From the NCBI GenBank assembly GCA_002424645.1, contig DIKU01000143.1:1625-7586 (forward strand): a DNA stretch of 5,962 nucleotides. Reading direction: 5' to 3'. Positions 1 to 5,908 of the stretch are shown in pieces; positions within the stretch are counted from its first letter, which is position 1; each line of letters starts with the position of its first letter. The translations under genes were made by a program, and so were the position numbers. The stretch comes from Pelobacter sp. UBA5610 (lineage in GTDB: Bacteria; Desulfobacterota; Desulfuromonadia; Desulfuromonadales; Syntrophotaleaceae). The notes beneath the pieces were generated by a model. That model saw nothing but the letters and a program-made list of their open reading frames with translations. It was not told where the DNA came from and searched no databases.

Positions 1-1479
1 CGCCGGGACCGCATTCTCGAAAGCGTACGATTTGCGGCCCAACAGTTTCTGCAAACGGAACAATGGGAAAAGGTCATCAACGATGTACTGGAAAGACTCG
101 GGCATGCTGCCGATGCCAGTCGGGTCTGTATATTCGAGAATAAAACGGATAATTGCGGACGTTTGTGTATGTCGCAACGCTTTGAGTGGACGCAACGAGG
201 CATCACTTCGCAGCGGGGCAACCCGGACCTGCAGATGCTCCCCTACGACAGTGCGGATCTGGACTGGTGGAGAACATCACTGGCCAATAATCAGGTTATC
301 AGCGGACCGGTTTCCGAAATGCGGACCGGGCTACGCTCCATGCTTGAGACGCGGGGCATTCAGTCGCTTATCGTCATTCCGGTTTTTGTAGGAAACAACT
401 GGTGGGGATTCCTGTGTATGGACGACTGCGTACATGGTCGCGTTTGGACCGCAGCCGAAGAAGACAGCCTGCGAGCCGCTAGCGACATGTTTGGCGCAAC
501 CATCGCCCGGCAGGGGATTCAGGAGGCCCTGATGGACGCCAAAAACACCCTGGAACAACGGGTCGAGGAACGCACGCGGGAACTGCAAATCCAGGTTGGC
601 GCCAAGGAGAAGGCGTTGTCGGATCTTGCCGATGCCCAGAGCTCTCTGTTGGAAGTATCCCGTGCCGCCGGCATGGCCGAGGTGGCTACCGGCGTCCTGC
701 ACAATGTGGGCAATGTGCTCAACAGCGTCAACGTCTCCAGCGCCCTGCTCATCGAACAGCTGCGGCAATCGCGCAGCGGCAATGTCGCCAAGGTGGCCAG
801 TCTGATGCAGGAGCATGCCGGGCAGTTGGCAAGCTTTTTCAGCGAGGATCCGCGCGGTCGCCAGATCCCCGACTACCTGGCGACTCTGGGCGTGACGCTG
901 GATGACGAACGAAAGGTCATGCTGCGGGAAACCGAATCGTTACGGGAACGGATCGACCACATCAAGGAAATCGTATCCATGCAGCAAAGTTACGGGCGCG
1001 TCGCCGGCATCGATGAAACGATTTTCCCGGAGAGGCTAATGGAAGACGCCCTCAAGCTCAATGCCGGGGCCCTGGAACGTCACGGGGTGACGGTGAGGCG
1101 CGAATATCATCACTCAGCTCCGATCGTTGTAGATAAACACAAAATTCTGCAGATCCTTCTGAACCTGATCAACAACGCCAAATATGCCTGCAGCGAAGTT
1201 GAGGGGGACAAAACCATCACACTGCGGATCGATAATCCCGCGGTGAATCGCATCCGGTTCCAGGTTGTCGACAACGGCATCGGAATTTTGCCGGAAAATC
1301 TGATTCGCGTTTTCCAGCACGGCTTTACAACGCGCAAGTCCGGTCACGGTTTCGGCCTGCACAGCGGCGCCCTTGCCGCGCGAGAGCTTGGCGGCAACCT
1401 GAGCGCCCACAGCAATGGGCTCCACACCGGCGCCACTTTTACCCTTGAGCTTCCTTGCAACCCGGGAGAGAGAATATGA
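1..1479 (+). CDS. Sensor histidine kinase, GAF-coiled coil-DHp-HATPase (5' end missing)
   Basis: The frame is open from the first base, so the N-terminus lies outside the window; numbering here counts from codon 1 of the window (492 residues visible). Residues about 5-170 resemble a GAF sensor domain, with RVCIFEN at 41-47 and NNWWGFLCMDD near its end. A coiled coil (about 172-220, containing LEQRVEERTREL) leads to the DHp domain, where H234 in GVLHNVGN is the likely phosphorylated histidine. The HATPase domain (about 375-490) shows the N box (NLINNAKYA, N392), G1 box (VVDNGIGI, D424), F box (VFQHGFTTR) and G2 box (GHGFGLH, G450/G452), so the ATP site looks intact. A TTG at 163 is an internal codon, not the start. 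The stop overlaps the ATG of the downstream regulator, its likely phosphotransfer partner. No membrane segment is visible, but one could lie upstream. The signal sensed is unknown. Confidence 0.93.
   Translation, partial: RRDRILESVRFAAQQFLQTEQWEKVINDVLERLGHAADASRVCIFENKTDNCGRLCMSQRFEWTQRGITSQRGNPDLQMLPYDSADLDWWRTSLANNQVISGPVSEMRTGLRSMLETRGIQSLIVIPVFVGNNWWGFLCMDDCVHGRVWTAAEEDSLRAASDMFGATIARQGIQEALMDAKNTLEQRVEERTRELQIQVGAKEKALSDLADAQSSLLEVSRAAGMAEVATGVLHNVGNVLNSVNVSSALLIEQLRQSRSGNVAKVASLMQEHAGQLASFFSEDPRGRQIPDYLATLGVTLDDERKVMLRETESLRERIDHIKEIVSMQQSYGRVAGIDETIFPERLMEDALKLNAGALERHGVTVRREYHHSAPIVVDKHKILQILLNLINNAKYACSEVEGDKTITLRIDNPAVNRIRFQVVDNGIGILPENLIRVFQHGFTTRKSGHGFGLHSGALAARELGGNLSAHSNGLHTGATFTLELPCNPGERI
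1464..1475 (+). promoter_or_regulatory. Ribosome binding site setting the start of the REC-GGDEF-EAL gene
   Basis: GGGAG at 1464-1468 lies seven bases before the ATG at 1476. This favours ATG 1476 over an in-frame TTG at 1455, which has no comparable site and would add only seven residues. The site lies inside the end of the kinase gene, and the ATGA overlap (1476-1479) implies translational coupling. Confidence 0.7.
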
Positions 1480-3353
1480 CCCTCCATGAACCTACCCCAG
1501 TGCCCCGTATCCTGATTGTGGACGACAATCTGTCCATTCATGAGGATTTCAAAAAAATTCTGATGAGAGAAAAACCCTCGTCCAAGCTGATGGATGATAT
1601 GGAATCCGCCCTTTTTGGCGAGCAAAAAAATATTTTTACCCCTCCCGACTATAGGATCGATTTCGCGAGCCAGGGACAGGAAGCTTTGGCGATGGTCGAG
1701 AAGGCTCAGAGCGAAGGACGCCCCTATGCTCTGGCCTTTGTTGATGGCCGCATGCCGCCGGGGTGGGACGGCATTGAAACAATCCACCATCTGTGGAAGG
1801 TCAGCCCCGAATTGCAAATGGTTTTGTGTACCGCTTATGCCGATTATTCCTGGGATGAAATCCAACAAAAATTAGGCGTGACCGACAGCCTGGTGATTTT
1901 GAAGAAGCCCTTTGACATTGCCGAGGTGCTTCAGCTGACTCATGCCCTGACCCGTAAATGGGAGCTTAACCGGCAGATTCAGGGCCGCTTGCATCAACTG
2001 GCTTACTTTGACAGCCTGACCGGTCTGCCGAATCGTACGCAGTTCCTGCATTCTCTGACCAAAACGTTAAGCGATTCGAAAAAGAATCAAAAAAAATCCG
2101 CCCTGCTCTATATCGACCTCGACGATTTCAAGCGCATCAACGACACCCTGGGGCACAGTGTTGGCGATAATTTGCTGAAGATCGTCGCCCACCGTCTCGC
2201 CAGCTGTATTAGAGGTACGGACCTGGTAGGGGAAATGAGCGAGAATTACAAGACGGCCCGGCTGGGAGGAGACGAATTCACCGTGCTGCTGCCCGACATT
2301 CAATCGGATGAGACAGCCGAAGCAGTGGCCCACCGCATCTCCCGTAGCCTGGGCCAGGCGGTTGATCTGGGGCAGCACCAGGTACTGGTTACCCCCAGTA
2401 TCGGTATCGCTTTGTTCCCGGGCGACGGCGAAGATGCGGATACACTGATGAAAAATGCCGATATGGCCATGTACTTTGCCAAACGTAACGGGCCGAAAAA
2501 GTATCAATTTTATCAAGAGTCCATGAACTCCGAAGCGCTGAAACGCTTGACCATCGAAACCCAATTGCGTCATGCGCTGCAACGCGAAGAATTTTCCCTT
2601 GTCTACCAGCCGCAGATCGATTTGAACACCGGGAAGATAAGCGGTTTTGAAACTCTGCTGCGTTGGGAAAATCAGGAACTTGGACTGGTGCCCCCGATGG
2701 AATTTATCCCTATCGCCGAGGAAAGTGGCTTGATCCACCCCATAGGTGATTGGGTAATGCGCATGGCGTGCCAGCAGGCTAAAACATGGCGTGATCAAGG
2801 GATCGACCTGCCACGCATTGCCGTCAATGTGTCTCCCCAGGAATTTATCCATCCCGACTTTATAGCCAGAATTAAATCCACCCTGGAGCAAAGCGGTCTG
2901 GAGCCCTCAGGTTTACAAATTGAGATTACGGAAACATTGCTGATGGAGCATTACGAGGGGACGACGGAAATCGTGAAGACGTTGAATCAGATGGGCGTTC
3001 AGGTGGCCATCGATGATTTTGGCAAAGGATATTCGAACCTGAGTCGGCTCCAAACTCTCGCTATCGACTGTCTGAAAATAGATCGTTCCTTTGTTAACGG
3101 TATTGACGCGGGTTTCCGGGAAAAGTCGATTCTGAGCGCCATGATTGACATGGCCAACGGCATGAAAATGGGTGTAATCGCCGAAGGGGTCGAAACACAA
3201 AGCCAATACAGCTTTCTCAAGGACAAACATTGTGATGAAGCGCAGGGCTACCTGCTCAGCTGGCCATTGAGTCGGGAACAGGCTGAAAGTTTCCTGCGGG
3301 AATCCAACTTTGCCAATACGGATTTTCGCTTCAATCCTGTTCCGGATGCCTAA
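1476..3353 (+). CDS. Response regulator with REC, GGDEF and EAL domains (cyclic-di-GMP turnover)
   Basis: 625 residues, cytoplasmic. The REC domain (about 10-160) has the acidic pair D16/D17, phospho-acceptor D90 in FVDGRMPPGW, T119 and K144 (LKKPF). The GGDEF domain (about 170-348) begins at FDSLTGLPNR and carries an intact GGDEF at 264-268, with metal and substrate motifs around D214 and N222, so diguanylate cyclase activity is plausible. The EAL domain (about 358-612) has ETL in place of EAL (E392) and otherwise keeps N451, E483, D513/D514, K534, E570 and Q590, the set expected in active phosphodiesterases. Both activities therefore look possible; which dominates cannot be read from sequence. 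It is coupled to the upstream kinase by a four-base overlap, so D90 is the probable target of that kinase. The REC domain has an extra segment of about 30 residues, and nine residues are inserted between an RxxD I-site-like motif and GGDEF. A terminator follows. Confidence 0.95.
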   Translation: MTLHEPTPVPRILIVDDNLSIHEDFKKILMREKPSSKLMDDMESALFGEQKNIFTPPDYRIDFASQGQEALAMVEKAQSEGRPYALAFVDGRMPPGWDGIETIHHLWKVSPELQMVLCTAYADYSWDEIQQKLGVTDSLVILKKPFDIAEVLQLTHALTRKWELNRQIQGRLHQLAYFDSLTGLPNRTQFLHSLTKTLSDSKKNQKKSALLYIDLDDFKRINDTLGHSVGDNLLKIVAHRLASCIRGTDLVGEMSENYKTARLGGDEFTVLLPDIQSDETAEAVAHRISRSLGQAVDLGQHQVLVTPSIGIALFPGDGEDADTLMKNADMAMYFAKRNGPKKYQFYQESMNSEALKRLTIETQLRHALQREEFSLVYQPQIDLNTGKISGFETLLRWENQELGLVPPMEFIPIAEESGLIHPIGDWVMRMACQQAKTWRDQGIDLPRIAVNVSPQEFIHPDFIARIKSTLEQSGLEPSGLQIEITETLLMEHYEGTTEIVKTLNQMGVQVAIDDFGKGYSNLSRLQTLAIDCLKIDRSFVNGIDAGFREKSILSAMIDMANGMKMGVIAEGVETQSQYSFLKDKHCDEAQGYLLSWPLSREQAESFLRESNFANTDFRFNPVPDA

Positions 3354-3357
3354 ATGC

Positions 3358-3421
3358 CTTGCCGTTCTGCGGATTCCCCGGGGAGGCTGAACGCCGGGGG
3401 AGCTGATTCAGGCAAGTTTTT
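3358..3421 (+). terminator. Rho-independent terminator after the kinase/regulator pair
   Basis: An outer stem pairs CTTGCC (3358-3363) with GGCAAG (3411-3416). An inner stem pairs TTCCCCGG (3374-3381) with CCGGGGGA (3394-3401), with one G-U pair and a 12-base loop. Five T's follow at 3417-3421. Position just after the stop codon and the GC-rich stem plus T run fit an intrinsic terminator. The stem is long and has internal mismatches between the outer and inner helices. Confidence 0.65.
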
Positions 3422-3481
3422 CAACGTTTGCCGTCCAGTGTAAGGAAAAGAGCCAGAGTCTTAAATGATGCACATTATTCC

Positions 3482-3488
3482 AAGGAGG
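3482..3488 (+). promoter_or_regulatory. Strong Shine-Dalgarno site of the V4R gene
   Basis: AAGGAGG at 3482-3488 is a near-perfect match to the anti-Shine-Dalgarno sequence. It lies only four bases (CTAT) before ATG 3493, slightly tight, but it fixes this start because no other in-frame start lies near. I saw no convincing promoter between the terminator and this site (3422-3481), though one is expected there. Confidence 0.75.
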
Positions 3489-3492
3489 CTAT

Positions 3493-4023
3493 ATGTTTAA
3501 GGAAGACAGTGATGCTTTTCGTTTTGAATGGTCCCATTTAGGCGATATCCAGCTAGGCCGTCCCAACCTGGGGGCCACGACTTCCGTGGCGATATACCGG
3601 CTTATGCAGTTTACCCTGCGCGACGCGGCCATCAAACACACCGATCCTGAAATAGCCGCCCGAATTTTTTACGATGCCGGATATAATTCCGGACGTGCGC
3701 TGTATGAAAATATGATTGCTCCCGTTGCCGACTTCAATGCGCTGGTTAAAAAGTTGCAAAAAGTGTTGCTTGATTTCAATGTCGGCATTCTGCGCATTGA
3801 AGAAGCGGACCTGGAGAACCTGCGTTTCACTCTGACTGTCAGCGAAGACCTGGACTGCTCCGGTCTGCCGTTGCATGAAGAAGCGATATGCACCTTTGAC
3901 GAGGGCTTGATTGCCGGCGTTTTGGATACCTTCACCGGTGCCCGTTTCAAGGTGCAGGAGGTTGACTGCTGGTGCACGGGAGACAGGGTCTGCCGTTTCA
4001 CCGCCGAGGTCATTCATGCGTAA
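3493..4023 (+). CDS. V4R (4-vinyl reductase-like) domain protein, probable small-molecule sensor
   Basis: 176 residues, no signal peptide or membrane segment. The C-terminal half matches the V4R pattern: C133 followed by FDEG and a conserved glycine (G142), then VQEVDCWCTGDRVCRF with E156, C159, C161 and C167. The C159/C167 pair with GD between them is the family hallmark. V4R domains occur in the bacteriochlorophyll protein BchJ and as ligand-sensing regions of XylR/DmpR-type activators, where conserved cysteines bind metal; the family is distantly related to other small-ligand-binding folds. No DNA-binding or output domain is fused here, so it probably acts as a stand-alone sensor. The next gene, 24 bases away in the same frame, encodes an HD-GYP phosphodiesterase and is the obvious partner. 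A reductase role is possible by name only; nothing nearby suggests pigment synthesis. The ligand is unknown. Confidence 0.85.
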   Translation: MFKEDSDAFRFEWSHLGDIQLGRPNLGATTSVAIYRLMQFTLRDAAIKHTDPEIAARIFYDAGYNSGRALYENMIAPVADFNALVKKLQKVLLDFNVGILRIEEADLENLRFTLTVSEDLDCSGLPLHEEAICTFDEGLIAGVLDTFTGARFKVQEVDCWCTGDRVCRFTAEVIHA

Positions 4024-4047
4024 TCAGAGCGCGATGTATATAAGCCG

Positions 4048-5616
4048 ATGAACGATCAGGATAGAGACAGAATCGACCAGATCACCCGGGTGATTTACCG
4101 TCTGCTCAATGGGAAACCCGTCGAGCCGATCGATACAGCCTGTCAGGTCGATGACGAAATCCGTCAACTAAGCGGATATGTCAATAAAATGATCGCGGGA
4201 CTGAACGATGTTGCGCGGGCCGCAACAGACCTGGCGGAGGGACGACTCGGCACGCATATTCCCACTCGCCTCCCCTGTGCGAATGCCGTCAAAAGCCTGC
4301 AAGCGACATTACGGCACCTTTCCTGGCAAACAAGCCAGGTCGCCAAGGGCGATTATACCCAGCGAACCGATTTTCTGGGGGAATTCTCCACGTCGTTCAA
4401 CTGGATGGTGGAAGAACTGGAAAACCATCGCCACCAGTTGGAAAAGACGGTTCAGGAGCGCACGGGGGAGCTGTCACTGCTTCTGGAAACGACCGTCAAG
4501 ACGGCCCAGTCCAAAGATCTGAATCAGATTCTGGCCCTGTTTTCGAACACCCTGATCCATTCTTTTTCCTATCACACCAACTGCCGGGTGGCCTTGTTCG
4601 ATGCCACCGTAAAAAGGTTTTGGATTCTATCCAGCGAAAGCATCCGACCCGCCCGGCAAACCTATGATCCGGATACCCCGTACCCGCTTTCCGATTTTCC
4701 GTTTCTTGAATCGACCGTCTGGAAACATAAATCCAGGCTGGTGTCCCTGGACAAGGTCCGCATGGGAACCATCGAAAAACAACTTCTTTTCGATGAAGAA
4801 TTCAAATCGATTCTTATCCTTCCTTTTCGTGATGGACAAATTCCTCTTGGATTTGTTGTGATCAGCGAATCGCGGGATTTATCCCGTGCCGATTTTACCA
4901 GCGACAATGTCCGGTTTTATCGAACCATTACCAATCATCTGGGCATTGCCATCAAAAATGCGCAACTCTTCAACACAAATCGAAAAATTTTCCTCAATAC
5001 CATCGAAGCTCTTGCCGCATCGATAGATGCACGGGACACCTACACCCACTTTCACTCGCGAAACGTAATGAACTACGCCATGGCAATCGCAGGAGCTATG
5101 AATTTTCCCGCCGCCCGTTTGGAACGACTCAATATCGCCTGCCTGCTGCACGATATCGGGAAAATCGGGATCAGCGATAACATTCTTCTTAAACCAAGCA
5201 AACTCTCCAGCGAAGAATACGCGATCATTAAAAGCCATCCCGAAAAAGCGATAAAAATCCTTGCTTCGGTTGAAGAGCTGGACGATGTCACAGCCATCAT
5301 TGTGGCTCACCACGAACGCTTTGATGGCAAGGGGTATCCTTATGGCCTGAAGGGAGAACAGATCCCCCTTGAGTCCCGTATTATTGCCATTGCAGACGCA
5401 CTGGACGCCATGACCACAACCCGCGTTTACCGCCCCGCTTTCAACCGGCAGGCCGCCATCGATGAAATCGCTCGATGTAGCGGAACGCAATTTGACCCGC
5501 AGCTTGTCGATGTTTTCCTTAAAATTGCGCCAACTTTAAACATTGTCGACCAAATCGGCACCCTTTTGAATCCCGAAGGTGACAATGACTACATCACAGG
5601 GTCTTTCACCCCGTAG
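4048..5616 (+). CDS. Soluble HAMP-GAF-HD-GYP protein, probable cyclic-di-GMP phosphodiesterase
   Basis: 522 residues. Residues about 30-130 look like one or two HAMP-type helical units (TDLAEGRLGTHIPTRL, then QVAKGDYTQRTDFLGEFSTS), unusually without any membrane segment. A coiled coil (about 125-150, HQLEKTVQERTGEL) leads to a GAF-like domain (about 150-310). The HD-GYP domain (about 315-505) shows H336 (HFHSRNV), the HD pair H368/D369 in LLHDIGKIG, H397 in KSHPEK, H421/H422 with HHERFDGKGYP (421-431), and D450 in IADALDAMTTTR. All metal ligands and the GYP signature are present, so hydrolysis of cyclic-di-GMP is likely. ATG 4048 is the first start codon in this frame after the V4R stop codon, but it has no clear ribosome binding site, so translation may depend on ribosomes finishing the V4R gene. 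The two genes probably form one transcript. The stimulus of the GAF and HAMP parts is unknown. Confidence 0.93.
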   Translation: MNDQDRDRIDQITRVIYRLLNGKPVEPIDTACQVDDEIRQLSGYVNKMIAGLNDVARAATDLAEGRLGTHIPTRLPCANAVKSLQATLRHLSWQTSQVAKGDYTQRTDFLGEFSTSFNWMVEELENHRHQLEKTVQERTGELSLLLETTVKTAQSKDLNQILALFSNTLIHSFSYHTNCRVALFDATVKRFWILSSESIRPARQTYDPDTPYPLSDFPFLESTVWKHKSRLVSLDKVRMGTIEKQLLFDEEFKSILILPFRDGQIPLGFVVISESRDLSRADFTSDNVRFYRTITNHLGIAIKNAQLFNTNRKIFLNTIEALAASIDARDTYTHFHSRNVMNYAMAIAGAMNFPAARLERLNIACLLHDIGKIGISDNILLKPSKLSSEEYAIIKSHPEKAIKILASVEELDDVTAIIVAHHERFDGKGYPYGLKGEQIPLESRIIAIADALDAMTTTRVYRPAFNRQAAIDEIARCSGTQFDPQLVDVFLKIAPTLNIVDQIGTLLNPEGDNDYITGSFTP

Positions 5617-5624
5617 CTGCCGCC

Positions 5625-5656
5625 TCAGTGACCACAAGATAGCGGTGGCCCACTGA
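5625..5656 (+). repeat. Imperfect inverted repeat after the HD-GYP gene
   Basis: TCAGTG (5625-5630) pairs with CACTGA (5651-5656), and CCAC (5632-5635) with GTGG (5645-5648), giving ten base pairs around a small internal bulge and a nine-base loop. It lies nine bases after the stop codon, where a terminator is expected, but no T run follows. It could be a mRNA 3'-end hairpin, a Rho-related structure or part of a dispersed repeat. Confidence 0.45.
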
Positions 5657-5784
5657 CGACGCACCACGGCCGCCGTATTCAAGACGCCAAAACGCAACGA
5701 CCCACGGGTTGCCCTGGACGCCCCGCCCGTAATCAAACCCTCTCCCTGTCGCAGCGATTATCAATCCTTTATTTTTGTTAAGCC

Positions 5785-5799
5785 GGGTTTACTGAACCC
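5785..5799 (+). repeat. Short perfect inverted repeat GGGTT-TACTG-AACCC
   Basis: A five-base-pair stem with a five-base loop, followed by TTTACTT and, eleven bases further on, a run of seven T's (5812-5818). It lies directly upstream of the proposed promoter, so it could be a weak terminator for the HD-GYP transcript or an operator for the next gene. The stem is short enough to occur by chance. Confidence 0.3.
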
Positions 5800-5828
5800 T
5801 TTACTTGCAACTTTTTTTAGATTATCTT
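5800..5828 (+). promoter_or_regulatory. Candidate sigma70 promoter for the last gene
   Basis: TTTACT (5800-5805) and TATCTT (5823-5828) are separated by 17 bases in an AT-rich stretch; each matches four of six consensus bases. Transcription would start near 5835, giving a leader of about 74 bases that includes the hairpin at 5845-5867. Alternative -35 hexamers such as TTGCAA (5805-5810) give poorer spacing. Confidence 0.35.
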
Positions 5829-5844
5829 GATGCGAAAAAGCTCA

Positions 5845-5867
5845 TTGGCGTTTCACATGAACGCCAA
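5845..5867 (+). repeat. Perfect 8-bp inverted repeat in the leader of the last gene
   Basis: TTGGCGTT (5845-5852) pairs perfectly with AACGCCAA (5860-5867) around a seven-base loop, TCACATG. It falls just downstream of the predicted transcription start and 27 bases before the ribosome binding site. As DNA it could be a dimeric repressor's operator; as RNA it would form a 5' hairpin. It lacks a T run, so it is not a standard terminator, and it does not resemble a cyclic-di-GMP riboswitch. Confidence 0.5.
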
Positions 5868-5893
5868 AAGGTCAAAATGTCGACGATTTATTC

Positions 5894-5903
5894 AAGGGGG
5901 GGG
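5894..5903 (+). promoter_or_regulatory. Ribosome binding site containing a run of eight G's
   Basis: AA followed by eight G's (5896-5903) lies five bases before ATG 5909. The purine block and spacing identify the start of the last gene. The homopolymer is long enough to be prone to slippage, which would alter spacing to the start codon. Confidence 0.6.
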
Positions 5904-5908
5904 TAAAA

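Noticed and set aside
32..391. 119-codon open frame on the + strand
   Set aside because: It lies within the kinase gene in another frame, and its peptide is Arg/Ser/Cys-rich with no recognisable domain. The kinase frame shows a GAF domain throughout.
1455..1475. TTG at 1455 as start of the REC-GGDEF-EAL gene
   Set aside because: It adds seven residues with no receiver homology, while ATG 1476 has a well-spaced ribosome binding site and the typical ATGA overlap.
1344..1868. 174-codon open frame on the - strand across the kinase/regulator junction
   Set aside because: Antisense shadow of conserved HATPase and receiver sequence, with no recognisable domain.
2089..2096. A8 run (and A7 at 1624-1630) in the regulator gene as a programmed frameshift site
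   Set aside because: The downstream frame is continuous and fully conserved, and no stimulating structure or useful alternative frame was seen.
2067..2891. 274-codon open frame on the - strand
   Set aside because: It is antisense to well-conserved GGDEF and EAL coding sequence; its peptide has no recognisable domain.
3465..3500. Mini-ORF (MMHIIPRRLYV) overlapping the V4R start, with tandem AGG codons
   Set aside because: The AGG AGG codons are simply the Shine-Dalgarno site of the V4R gene, and the mini-ORF has no ribosome binding site of its own.
4879..5490. 203-codon open frame on the - strand
   Set aside because: Antisense to the GAF and HD-GYP domains, whose motifs are intact on the + strand.
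5536..5736. 66-codon - strand frame in the intergenic region
   Set aside because: It would start at TTG, with a purine block only one base away, overlaps the HD-GYP gene, and encodes an Arg-rich peptide with no family; more likely a reading of non-coding or repeat DNA.
5840..5870. Sigma54 promoter at TTGGCGTT...
   Set aside because: No GG and GC pair at the required -24/-12 spacing.
5836..5908. Cyclic-di-GMP riboswitch in the leader of the last gene
   Set aside because: Tempting given the neighbours, but the leader lacks the conserved two-helix layout and signature bases of GEMM-type riboswitches.
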